A stretch of 64,000 nt of DNA, taken from NCBI GenBank assembly GCA_009760855.2, contig WPIO01000002.1:9706001-9770000 (forward strand), given 5' to 3'. This DNA comes from Cristatella mucedo (Eukaryota > Bryozoa > Phylactolaemata > Cristatellidae). The notes beneath the pieces were generated by a model. The model searched no databases. It was not told the origin of the DNA and was given only the letters and a program-made list of their open reading frames with translations. Below are positions 1 to 10,249 of the stretch, one piece after another (the first letter of the stretch is position 1; each line of letters opens with the position of its first letter). A program made the translations under genes and the position numbers.

Positions 1-625
1 TGATAGAATGATAATCCGGGTGGCTCGTAAGGGCGCTAGTCTCTGCCGATTTAGACGAATACTGGCGATGCTTAAATCTTGCAGCTAGTGGCTAGGTAGT
101 GTTAGTTGCAGCACCAATGCACACGCAGGTATTTCCGACAGGAAACGCAGGAACACGGCAGCAACGAAGAGCGCTCTCACACCTTAGCGTAACTAGTCTA
201 CGTTCCTTAGTGTAGAACAGTCTATTTGACAGCAACGGATGGCCACACAGGCGTTCAACTGCTGCGATGGTATTCGCCGACGGTTTGGTGGTCCAAATAA
301 CAGCCCGTCTCGCGTCATCAGCTTCTGTGCTGCCTCGGTCGTATATTATCTCTGTTGTGTGTGCCTGTTGCTTCTCGGCCACTGGTCTTTGCCCTGCTCT
401 CGGCGGGTGGTTGGGCGGTAGGCTCGGTGCGGCCTTTGATGTGGGCGTGTGGCCCACCACGGTGGCTCACCACGGATGCACTCCCTTATCTGTGGTGAGT
501 CAGCCCCTAGCTCGTATATGTACCCGCTGGGGGAATAAAGACGAAAGTCTCGTTCACTGCTCACGTGTCTTTGTGTCTCCGTGAGACTCCACTAGCGCTG
601 CTGCAGCCGGAGACACGGTAACATA
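1..625 (+). mobile_element. LTR-like remnant (possible solo LTR 3' portion)
   Basis: There is no convincing gene here. An AATAAA at about 533-538 is followed by a segment carrying GTGAGACTCCACTAG (about 581-595) and a CGGAGACACGGTAACA end. The same order of landmarks (a TGTACxCG stretch, AATAAAGA, AGTCTCGTT, then GTGAGACTCCACTAG) recurs on the opposite strand at 5270-5400. Two dispersed copies sharing a polyadenylation signal and a downstream block suggest R-U5 parts of an LTR family. The 5' boundary and any TG...CA termini could not be fixed, so this is a weak call. The open frames across 92-584 overlap on both strands and look like chance. Confidence 0.3.
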
Positions 626-779
626 ACATCGCATAATCGGTTCCTAGCAATACAATTCGGGAAAGCGAATAATCATTATTAAACTCAATCTGGCAGGTTT
701 AACTCATGGCTGTTTCAAAATGTCTAAGGGGTTCGCGCTTGTGAGTGCGTAATGTAATGTATCGCTCTCTGTAACTCAA

Positions 780-910
780 CTAATCCACAAAAACTATGTC
801 GGTCTACGGTAGAGAGTTTTCAGTGGCGTACTGAAAGCCTCAGCGGTTGTTGCTGCGTTTTCGGTAACCAAAAGACTCCATCTCACGCAAGAAAGAGAAA
901 GTGCGAAGCC
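780..910 (-). mobile_element. LINE family B, 3' tail fragment
   Basis: On the minus strand this matches the 3' end seen at 17440-17600, 29890-30050 and 37348-37480. The shared order is CACTTTCTCTTT, a GAxGTCTxTTGGxTACCG block, then a CTGAAAACTCTC-type block. It is a diverged, non-coding fragment. Confidence 0.55.
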
Positions 911-935
911 TAGCTGATTCTGGATGGCAGTCGAT

Positions 936-1045
936 GCAACAAAAAGAAATAATTCATTGGTATATCGCTCTAAGAGAACTTTTTCTCTATTCAAGCGCTT
1001 TACCGATGCCACGGGGCTCGAGCCTACGACCTCGGTCATATCATA
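936..1045 (-). mobile_element. SINE1, tRNA-derived, partial copy
   Basis: Read on the minus strand, a tRNA-like B-box region (GGCTCGAGCCC-type, around 1013-1025) precedes the LINE-A-like tail (AAGCGCTTGAATAGAG, TTCTCTTAGAGCGATATACC, AATTATTT). The A-box half is truncated. Better copies lie at 26095-26243, 41685-41815 and 59968-60113. Confidence 0.6.
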
Positions 1046-1455
1046 CAAGTGAGTAGCGTGGAATTGGCGACGCAGGACGGTTGAACATGATATATAGGTC
1101 TAAGAAGACTCCTAAAACTCTAGAGTTCGTAACAGTTGTCCTCCTGAGCTGCCTAGGTTTACTCTTGTTTCCATAAATAGCATACCAAATACGTCCTCAG
1201 CCTCAGGTTTTATCTCTGCATTCGAAGAGGCTTTTGTCCGATCACTCACCCAGTACTTAACAAAGGAGGACCAGAACAACTGTGCAATATAGCTGTTTCA
1301 CTTAAATCAAGCATGACTGGTGAGAGAGGTTGTAGAGCAGAAAGCCAACACTTGAGGATAACAGTTTCACCTCTCACATTGCAGCGCCTTTGCCTTGCGT
1401 GTGCTTTTTAAGGTACTCCCACCAAATTTTCCTTCTGCCATTTCTAGCAAACATA
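1046..1455. other. Unassigned intergenic DNA
   Basis: I see no open coding structure, RNA gene or clear repeat boundary in this stretch between a SINE1 remnant and LINE B sequence. Confidence 0.4.
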
Positions 1456-2300
1456 TCTCCGTCTGTAAATTCACAGAGACTACAACGGTGTCACACGGGA
1501 GAGTTGTGTGTAACGCACTCACCGCCTAAGCGGCTTTCGGTATGCATTCGGTAGCCAAAACACTTCATCTCACGTAACAAAGAGAAATTGAGAACCATAG
1601 CTGAGTCAGGAGAGTAGTTGAGGTAGTAAGTAGTATACAAGTAGCAACTCAGGACGGTTAGAAAAGATGTGCCATAGTCGGCAGCTGGAGAATAGTTATT
1701 GTTGCATTGTGGAAGTGAGTTTCACAGTCTAGGACCTGCAGAGCAAAAGCTTCTGTCACCAACGGTCGTTAAGCAGAGGAATGTAACAGCTAATCTATTG
1801 TCCATACATGACCTGAGGGCACGAGGAGGCTGAAACTGGTGCAGCAGTTCAGTTAGGCATGAAGTCGCGACACCGCAGCGGACCTTGTGGGTCAGCGTAA
1901 GAACTTTGCTTTGGAAGCCATCTAAGCTTTTTCAGCAAAGGAAACACATGCTCAAACCTCTGGGCTTTGTAAACTAGCCTTGCAACCATATTCAAAGCCA
2001 GATGCAGTGGCCTAGTGGCCTTTTGCGGTAGCCCAGCCAAAGGGGAACCACTGTAACCTAGCCGTGCCAGAGCCAAGGAGCAAGTTAAATTTTGCAAGCC
2101 CCCATGGAAGACAATACCTAATTTTAGATATGGATCGGACGTGGTGGCTAGCTGTGGTAGCAGACTTCTTAACCAGGCGTTCAAAATTTAGGCAGTTGTG
2201 GAAGACAGCAGCTAAATTACGAGCACATGGTGATGGTCGCACAACATGATCACCCACTAGAAGGGCAAAGCTTTCTAGTCCAGCCATACGCTTAGGGTGT
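1456..2300 (-). mobile_element. LINE family B, truncated 3' portion (degenerate ORF2 C-terminus and 3' UTR)
   Basis: On the minus strand, about 2064-1850 encodes the region following the reverse transcriptase, with readable pieces such as AGLPQKATRPLHLALN and FEHVFPLLKKLRWLP. The same residues recur in another frame-broken copy at 35255-35812 ([27 protein letters not shown]). The 3' UTR (down to about 1460) carries the family B tail block. Stops and frameshifts show the copy is dead. Confidence 0.7.
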
Positions 2301-2439
2301 GCAATTTAGTAGCACTTACGTTTTATCGATGTTTAAGGAAATTTTCCGACATGCACGATCTAAGGTCTACAAAGCAAGTACTCCTTTTATCAGTTGCTGC
2401 AGCAGATCCCGACGCTTTATATGACAAACACAGCCTGGG

Positions 2440-3030
2440 GGGGTACGGACGTTACCACCCCCACCGACATTTATCCCCCTTGAGGTAGGACATTCCCCCC
2501 TGGGTTTAAAGGTTTAGTGTTTAGGGTTGAGCGCTGAGGGTTGAGATTTTAACGTTTAGAGTTTAGAGTTTAGCGTGTGTGGTTTAGGGTTTATATACCT
2601 ATATATACTAATATGCGTTGTTCGGAGTACCGTGATTGTTTGCACAGTGATTGTTCGCACCTCTTTATTGCTCTTTTTTATCTGATTGGCCTATTAGTAG
2701 TTCATTGAGTAAAACATCCAAGTACAGCATTTGTGATTCGGCTACTCAAATGTACTGTGTAGTGCAAGGCCAACCAGTGAATATGTCATTCAGAATTAAC
2801 AAAAAATCTAATTATACTGAGTTGATTTTATTTCAATAGAGCGTGAACTTCATTTGATCATGTAAATATATATCTGTATCCTTAGTTATACTTTCATCAA
2901 CATAGAGGGGAAATGTCCTACCCCAGGAGGGGAATGTCCTACTCCGGGGGATGTCCGGGGGAATGTCCTAGGGTCCACCAGGGGAAAATGTTGACGGGAA
3001 ACGTCCGCGGGGAAGTGTCCTACAACCTAA
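2440..3030. mobile_element. Inverted-repeat element with telomere-like interior
   Basis: The left block GTAGGACATTCCCCCCTGGG (2485-2504) is the near-perfect reverse complement of the right block at 2922-2942. The right end repeats an AATGTCCTA-type motif about five times (2910-3025). The interior (2505-2600) is a run of degenerate TTTAGGG-like heptamers (GTTTAGGGTT, TTTAGAGTTTAGAGTTTAGC). This architecture suggests a non-autonomous DNA element. No transposase is visible and the target duplication was not resolved. Confidence 0.5.
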
Positions 3031-3239
3031 AGTTGAGTATCGTCAGCATGAAAGTGACAGCCTATTTCATGGACCAGAATCACGTTTCCCAGAGGTTGCG
3101 TGTAAATGGAAAACAGCAAAAGACAGAGAACGTAATCTTAAGGGACTCAGCGGGTGAGTGGTCTGGTGGATGAGACCTGACCCCGACGAGACGCAGATTG
3201 AATACAATTGGACAAGTAATATTTAAACCACGTCAGTGC

Positions 3240-5200
3240 CTCGAATGCCAGATCGATTGTTGTTCTCAATTATTCTAGCAGAATATCGTGATCAATAGCG
3301 CCGAAAACAGGTGATAAATCTACCACCTCTAGGGCAGGAAAATTATCGTCATGGTAGCTGCCTGCATATGAAGTCATTGGCTACAGGGAGAAGAGCAGTC
3401 TCAGTGAAGTGCTGCCGCTTGAAACCAGACTTAAATTCTCCTGAAAATTCATTCTTTTCAATGTGTGCTGCAAGCTGCTTGGCGACAATTCTTTCAAGAA
3501 TCTTTGAAAAAAGGAATAAGGGAAATTGGGCAATAGTTTGCAAGGACCTCTACATCGAATCCGGGCGCTTTAAGTATTGGTCAAACGATAGCCCCTTGAA
3601 GGACTTGGGTACAACTATTTTTTCCAGAGAAAGTATTAATAATCATGGTTATGGCTGGGCTAAGTTTTTCTGCCAGTGAAGAACGCAGAGACGATTGTAT
3701 AAGGTCTTCAGCACACAAGCTATTTCTACTAGATGTTATTAAGGTAGCCATATCGCATGCAGAAACCTCGGAAAATCTTTCAAGGAAGGCCACAGGTTGC
3801 CATTCAACAACTGCTTTAGTCGGATTGTGCTTTATAGATGCACAAATATGCACCATTTGTTAAGTAAAGAAGGCTAAAAACTTTTCGGTCGAGCCGTTAA
3901 TATCTGCGGACGGAATGAGACCTCTGCCTAATAAATCCGTTATGGGTCTATCTGGCAAGACTTAATTTGCTATTGAAAAGAAGCCCTGGCTTTTCTAAGC
4001 TTCCGGGTGTAGACTTGAAGCAAGTCTTTAAGGTTAACGAGCGTCATCACACACTGACCTCTTTAAGCGGCGTTCAAGCCTGCTTTTAGCACGGTGCATC
4101 TTTTGAAGTCTTTTCGTAAGTTGAAAGGAGTCTCGACGACTCTATACATGGACAGAATGTACAGGAATATGCTCGTCTAGGGCACTCCTACTTGTCATGT
4201 TCACTGCATCCGTGAGGGTATCGAGACTGTCGGGCAAGTCTGGGTGTAGATCAAGAAAATCTGCCTCACATACAGATTTTAAAATTTGCCCTGGTCAATA
4301 CTTTTCAAGTTTCTTTGCTGGACAAACTCGACGCTAACCTGCACGCATAACATATCAGGAACAGTAAACGAGACAGAACCACGATTCGAGAAGGTGAGCG
4401 GTAACGCAGCGAGATCAATGGGGCAGACATCTAAGTGATAACTGTTGACTGAATCTGCTTCACATCCACTGTGCCAATACCACACCAAGCGATCTCACTT
4501 TGACCTTAAGTACAACACCAGATGATTTAAAACAGATATATTTTTGGAGCTGCAAACCACTGCTTATAGGCTGGATATCACGTGCCCCTAGGCGAATTGA
4601 ACTCTTCCAAGGCTACTTCAACTACGGCTAATCAGAGCGTGTTTCTTTAGAGAAGCCAATGGCATTAATATTTTTATGCGTGCATGATAGCCAGCTCAGG
4701 CAATATAGATTATGTAGGACTGCTATACACGGAAATTGTTTGTTGCTTATAGTTTTTCCGTCTTTGCTACGATGCATGCTATGTTGTCGGCTTTGTTATT
4801 AAAGCTTGTAACTTTCTCGACCGTTGACTAGTGAATGGCTTCGCGGCAGCACTGAGGCTTACAATAATGAGATCCAGAATATGGCCACAGACGTGAGTGG
4901 TACGATTGACTGTGGACCAAACCAAAGCTCTCCAGATAGTCAAGAAATGAGTGGACTTGGCTGTTGCCATGGTTGTCAACGTGAATGTTGAAGTCTCTTG
5001 CAAACAGTAGATGCCTGTCGTACTCAAATATTTAAGCGGGGAAGTCCAAAACTCTTCTATAATCAAGTTTAGACAGCCATAAGAAGGTTGACGTATCGAA
5101 ACAGTGAGAGGCATGGTATTTGAAGAGGACTTCATAGCAACTGATTCAAACGATGGCCCATGCGAGAAACCTCATACCTTGTAGCCAGACGATTCACAAA
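3240..5200 (-). mobile_element. Decayed LINE (APE endonuclease and reverse transcriptase remnants)
   Basis: On the minus strand the 5' part (about 5135-4780) retains an endonuclease-like stretch ending VNRTTHVCGHILDLIIVS, the SDH/DLI-type end of APE endonucleases. The 3' part (about 3543-3349) retains the N-terminal reverse transcriptase fingers (FPLFLFSKILERIVAKQLAA, FTETALLPVAND). Frames are broken and the 3' end is missing. Order and motifs fit the CR1/L2-like group, but linkage to family A or B is not proven. Confidence 0.65.
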
Positions 5201-5269
5201 CAACAATAGCAACTGCACCTTCAACCTTGTTAGACCGCATGGACTGAAAGAATGAGAACCCGGGCCGAA

Positions 5270-5650
5270 TGTTTTCAGACACTGCTGTATTGCTGCGACT
5301 CCGGCGGCGGCAGGTCTAGTGGAGTCTCACGGGGAACACTAAACGAGACTCGATCTTTATTTCTCTAAACGCGTACATTTGTCAGAGCTCGATGAATCAC
5401 AGCAGCTACGTCGGGAAATATAATGTCCATTAATGGCCTGACGCTGCGCTGTATCGATGGCTTAACGATTGGCCACGTGTGAGGAGTAGGCTTCGCCATG
5501 TCAATTTCGTAACCATTGGCCGAGGTCGAGGTATACATTAGTGACCTGGGGCTTGGCTAATTACAAAAGCGGAAGCACCGGGCACAATACACAACAATAC
5601 GCAGCTACCAGAGCAGAGCGTCAGCCACGTCTCAATGAGTAGAAATGCAT
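5270..5650 (-). mobile_element. LTR-like remnant, second copy
   Basis: On the minus strand it repeats the landmark order of the 1-625 segment: TGTACGCG, AATAAAGA, GAGTCTCGTTTAG, then GTGAGACTCCACTAG (about 5325-5311). The two copies are diverged and in opposite orientation, so they are dispersed copies rather than a 5'/3' LTR pair of one provirus-like element. The outer boundaries are not defined. Confidence 0.3.
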
Positions 5651-6144
5651 CTAGCTTATCCTGGACAGCCTGATTGCAGATATGTAACCCTGCTATTTGT
5701 AGCAAGCGGAAAATTAATAGACGGTGTTTAAAAGGCTGTCTAATAGCTTAAGTGGCTTGCATGCTAATCGGCATGTAGCCGGTCCAGCAGACGCCAGCCC
5801 ATCGAGTTCAAATGAACCTTAGTAACGGCAGACGGTCGACTTTCACAGCATTTTGAGGCGCTGGGAGTGAGCTACTATCACAATAAATGCTAATCAGTGC
5901 TTTAAACCTATGGATTGTGTGATTGATAACCAAGCGGTAGATAGGGCAAAAGCAGGATGCAGGGAGGTTGTTATTGACCCGCCGAAAAAAGTCGGCCACT
6001 AGATATTGACTAATGGCGACGTCGCACGTTATGCTAAGCAGGTCATGCTTTGAGTATCGTATCCGAGGATCGCTCACGAAAAGTCACAGCCAAGTAGATA
6101 TAAGAGAAAACTCGAAAGACTACTGATCAATACTGATCAATCAG

Positions 6145-6148
<4 letters not shown>
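5651..6148. other. Unassigned intergenic DNA
   Basis: I recognise nothing here. Open frames are short and without family resemblance. An 11-bp direct duplication (TACTGATCAA repeated twice, 6121-6140) precedes the microsatellite. Confidence 0.35.

Positions 6149-6241
<93 letters not shown>
6149..6241. repeat. (CT)n microsatellite, about 46 units
   Basis: An uninterrupted CT dinucleotide run of about 93 bp, directly abutting a reverse-transcriptase fragment. Confidence 0.97.
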
Positions 6242-6243
<2 letters not shown>

Positions 6244-6440
6244 GCTGGCTCTGCTAGATCCATCTGTAGCTTGCGATATCTTTGATCACAGATTTTCCCT
6301 TATAGAGTCCATCCTAGTAGCTTTATCAGCATGTATGGGCATCACTGGCAAGTACAGCAATGGTGTAGCTACTATATCCAAGAGAGGTTTAAGAGAATAT
6401 ATGTCAACTGTCAACGGTCATTTAGTGTAGCATTAAAATG
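6242..6440 (+). mobile_element. LINE reverse-transcriptase fragment
   Basis: The translation retains LLDPSVACDIFDH, a diverged form of the LLDLSAAFDTIDH catalytic segment of non-LTR reverse transcriptases, and ends near a VNGH motif. A frameshift follows at about 6350. It may be an older part of the LINE whose 3' end lies at 6884-7571, or an independent fragment. Confidence 0.6.
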
Positions 6441-6883
6441 TGGAGCCTACAAGTAAATTCTAGGTAAATTTTACTCGCGATTTATAATCGTCCTCTTTCC
6501 GATGTACTCACCGGCACACAGTACGCTTTGATTTCTATGGTATAAAAAAGCAGCTGTTCCTATGTTTTGATATCTACCTAGCTTCCTGCAAATTAAACTC
6601 CCTTAGCTATATTTTAGCACTTGGATTTATAGGTTTTCGCAAATTGAATGACAATAAAAACCTGATAAATAGGGGCAAGTTCAAGTGTTAATCAGAAATT
6701 CGAATGCCTAAACTTCAAACTGAGCTCAGTCATCAATATCCTATAGCCAGTCTATGGAAACTTAAAGCCGTGTTATAATAAGAAATAATACAAGTTAGCT
6801 TATTTAACAGCCTCATTTAAATACCAAAACTAAAGCTAGGCAAGCCTATTTCGAACATCGCAGCAGCCAAAGTACACCACTTC

Positions 6884-7541
6884 TTGCTTACTGGCCTACC
6901 AGCATGTGCGATCAGGCGATTGCAGCTGGTGCAAAACTCTGCAGCTAGGCTTGTCTGTCGTGAGCGTCGCAGTTGCCACATTACTCCACTTCTCGCCGAC
7001 CTGCACTGGCTACCAGTCAAGCAACGGATTGACTTCAAGGTTTTGTCGCTCACTTTTAGGTCCCTTCATTCTATGGCTCCAGCCTATCTGTCAGATATAC
7101 TACCCCATCAGGCCAAGCATCGTACCACCCGCTTTTCGGAATCCAACAGTCTAGAAATACCTCGTACAAACCTCAAATCCTTTGGAGACCGTGCATTTAG
7201 TTCGTATGCTCCCACAGCCTGGAACTCCCTCCCGACCTGCGTCAGAACATACCCCGACCTGACCACATTTAAAAGGAACATAAAAACACACCTATTTAGG
7301 ACAGCATTTAGCGGGTCCCTGTGATTTGTCCTTGATGTGCTTATGCGTGCTGACACTGTGCATGCTGCCACTAACCACATTTGCATGCTGACCCTGTGCG
7401 TGTCACCCCTAACCATGTTATTCACTTTGTTTGTTTTTTTCAAGCATGATTTTTACTTACCATTCAATTGCATTTCACTTTGCAGCAAATGTAAAGCGCC
7501 TAGAGAGAGATTAAGTTCTCTGAGGGCGCTTTATCAAGTGA

Positions 7542-7571
<30 letters not shown>
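6884..7571 (+). mobile_element. LINE family A, 5'-truncated copy with ATT tail
   Basis: It encodes the uninterrupted C-terminus of the LINE ORF2 (6884-7324; [51 protein letters not shown]). About 170 bp of 3' UTR and the conserved tail (AAAGCGCCTAGAGAGAGATT, GTTCTCTGAGGGCGCTTTAT) follow, ending in (ATT)n at 7543-7571. The open frame and high similarity to the copies at 23458 and 36305 indicate a young insertion. The catalytic reverse transcriptase core is absent, so the copy cannot move itself. Confidence 0.9.
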
Positions 7572-7572
<1 letters not shown>

Positions 7573-7944
7573 TCAATAACCTTCACTGACTCTCTACTAA
7601 AGAGCACAACGACCTCACTGATCTGCTACTCCCTTCGAGTTCCTTAATTCTGTTGCTTCGGAGTATCTGCCTGAAATCGACGGAACCTAAAAGCGCACCT
7701 GTTTTTCACATCATAAGCTCGCCGATTTCAATTGTCCTTGTTCAGCTTAAAGCATCACCAGGAACAGTTTTCCACTCTATAGCCTACGAAAGTCCAATTT
7801 ATCAGGTCCTTAGCGGGCGAAAAAAGTGCTGTTTTTGGCTTCCCTCCAATGCTAGCACACACAGCTAGCAGCCACCGTTCACCGATGCTCCTCCGTGTAC
7901 ATAGCTACGAACTGGGAATGAATTAAATATCAGGAGAGTCGTTC
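7572..7944. other. Unassigned intergenic DNA
   Basis: No recognisable gene, RNA or repeat. A short open frame at 7653-7868 has no family resemblance. Confidence 0.35.
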
Positions 7945-8260
7945 GCAATGGCGGAGCCTGAGGATCAGGACGGATGGCATTTGCCCCACCCTCACAGCAG
8001 GGCAGCAAGCTAGACCGCCCCTAATTCCTACACCCGGCGACAGTCACCAAAGAAGACATTATGTCGTAACAGCACTCACCCAGCAACTGCCGATTTCGTG
8101 TCGAGTGAACGCTAAGAGTTGGCGCTATAACTTTTCATTGAATGAGGGTCTGGCCCCCACGTTCTAGGAAATCTGCCGGTCGTGCCCACTACGCGAAAAT
8201 TTCGCAGGTCTTGCCCCTCTCCCTTGATACAAATCCTGGCTCCTCCGAAGGTCAAGCTGG
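7945..8260. mobile_element. Short DNA-transposon-like element with terminal inverted repeats
   Basis: The left end AATGGCGGAGCCTGAGGATC (about 7948-7967) is mirrored by the right end AATCCTGGCTCCTCC (about 8231-8245). Internal blocks (CACCAAAGAAGAC, GTCGTAAC, AATGAGGGTCTGGCCC) recur in order at 37790-37990, whose right end is also AAAATCCTGGCTCTGCC. Two copies with a shared terminal motif suggest a small non-autonomous element. No target duplication was confirmed. Confidence 0.45.
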
Positions 8261-8654
8261 TCCCCCTTTTCTGCGGCTCTCCGTCGCTTAGTTGTGAGCT
8301 ATCGGAGACGATGCTGTCAACTGCCTGCTAGAATTGTGCTGCGAGCATATGAGCGGCGCTATTGCCTAAAAACATGCAGGCCGTTGGATTGAGAGAAGCA
8401 ATAGAGCAGATTCTTAACTGCAAAGTTTAGGTGCATCCCCATCTGCAACTCACAAAGCGGCGAAGTGTAAGCTAGAGGAAGGTAAGGAGAGGTGCGATGC
8501 AGAAAATCAGACATGCATGATAGCTCAGTGAGGAATTCAGATGAGAAAGTAAAGAACTTATTTATAGCAGCGAACAACGAGTTGGTAAGATGTCCCTGAG
8601 ATGGCAGCAGGAGAGGCGGTTTTCTTTGCACAAGAGCCTAGTCGGTAAAGTAGT

Positions 8655-8825
8655 TCAAGCAAGGTAAGCTTTTTAGTAGCCTCATTCATACACCAATGCA
8701 AAATTCATAGGGGCTATCAGTCCTGCTTGCTGTGGGAAATAAATAACTGAATGCTGCAGGACTTGAACGCACGACCTGGGCTGCGAAGCGAGAGTACCTT
8801 ACCCAAGACTTGAGGCTTAAGACTC
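8655..8825 (-). mobile_element. SINE2, tRNA-derived
   Basis: On the minus strand a tRNA-like head with B box (GCGTTCAAGTCCTG-type, 8760-8773) is preceded by an A-box half containing GTAAGGTACTCTCGC. The 3' body then ends in a GAGGCTACTAAAA-type tail. The layout is the same as the copies at 21788-21957 and 44122-44300. Confidence 0.65.
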
Positions 8826-9364
8826 GGGACAAGAAAAACCTTCGTACTACAATAGTGGTGAAAGCGGCTGTCGGTGAGAAAGGCTGTTTTCATGGGCAAC
8901 TACTTGTTCAGGTCTCCTCCACTTACTTAACCCATATGCTAATTCAAGTGACGGAATCGGGAATTTTGGATGGACATGGGGAAGAGCAAACAACAAAAGC
9001 GGTTATGCCGACTGTTTTGTGGGAGCGTAGACCAGCAAGGTTCTGCTAACTTCATGCCCGTTTGAGCAAGTTGCCTCTTGAACCAGGCTGTGCTCATGGC
9101 TCGACCACCTTTTCCAGCAAACGAACCTTCTTTGTACTAAAACAGGCTTGATCCTCGTAGCACTAGTTCATTTTGAAGTTGCTGCGGAATGACGTGCACA
9201 AAAGAGGTTTGACCAAACTGCAGGTAGCCAATATCATATCAGGGTGAAGGCACTGGGAAAATTGCCGCAGAGATTCCGCACCTTCTTCTCTTCGCTGTAG
9301 TGTTTGCACCCCTATGGTCCAAATGGTGACTGTCTTCGTCTTCACAGAGCAAAGCTTTTATCTT
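8826..9364. other. Unassigned intergenic DNA
   Basis: No supported gene or repeat. Confidence 0.3.
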
Positions 9365-9474
9365 TTCATGAATATAAATGAATTATATATAAAATTATAT
9401 TTATTTAATTTTTATATTATATATATATATGTAGTTATATTTATATAATTCTTATATTATAGGTTATATAAATG

Positions 9475-9520
<46 letters not shown>
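9365..9520. repeat. AT-rich block ending in (TA)n microsatellite
   Basis: About 110 bp of imperfect TTATATxxAATT repeats lead into an uninterrupted run of about 21 AT dinucleotides (9479-9520). Confidence 0.95.
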
Positions 9521-9523
<3 letters not shown>

Positions 9524-9959
9524 GCTTTCACCTAGCAGGCAGTGCTCGTTTCTCCAGTGATTTTGAGAATTTTTCCTACCTTCGCTCTTCTCCTTCTCTT
9601 CTCTTCTCATAGTCTCCGTACTGCCTGCTTTCGTCATCCTCAAACTGTTCTTCCTTATTCCCTCTGGGATGTTCAACATTTTCCCAGTGATTTTGTGTCT
9701 TCTTCACTGTTCTTCAGCTTTGCCTTCTACAAGAAACCTTCACCTGCACCGTGCTGCACTTGCTCGCTCTTCTCGCCAAGTTGTCGCTTTCTCCGCTGCT
9801 CACCACGTGCCTTTCTTTCTCCCATGTCTTCTGAAAATAGATTGGATGACCGAAAATGTACAAAAGTACACAGTAGCCGTAGTGAAAATGCAGTTCACGG
9901 AGGCTTGTCTGGAGTAACCGTGACCTTCACACCACTGACTCCGTCTTCAGAGGAAGAAG

Positions 9960-10220
9960 TTGAGCATTAGGGGAGCTTTACAATAAGGTTTCAAGAAGAT
10001 TGGAAGTGCGACGTCGTCTACATGCTGGCGCCAGAAGACTCGATGCATACAGTGTCTCTAAGTAGGATAAAACCTATGAATAAACACTTTCACTATTCAC
10101 TTTCTCAAACTTACTATTTTGGCGACGAAACCGTCCGAGTGAGCGGCAGACAATATCCTGTCACAGACAATATCCGGTCAATAGTACTGCATGGACCGAA
10201 TCAGCTCTGGCGTTTGTGAC
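9960..10220 (+). mobile_element. LTR retrotransposon remnant with candidate primer-binding site
   Basis: AATAAACACTTTCACT (about 10080-10095) is followed by a pyrimidine-rich ACTTACTATT end and then TTTTGGCGACGAAACC (about 10117-10132). This resembles the junction between LTR end and tRNA primer-binding site in Ty3/Gypsy-type elements (TTTGGCGACGAGG-like). No gag or pol frame follows, because the repeat array starts at about 10250. It is probably a truncated 5' LTR end. The call rests on recall of the motif and is tentative. Confidence 0.35.
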
Positions 10221-10249
10221 AGGCTGGCACCGCCAGCTAAGCCTAGCTT

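Noticed and set aside
9542-9970. 142-codon open frame on the + strand
   Set aside because: The composition is Ser/Phe/Pro-rich from pyrimidine-rich DNA, with no recognisable domain, splice partner or homologue; it sits next to LTR-like sequence.
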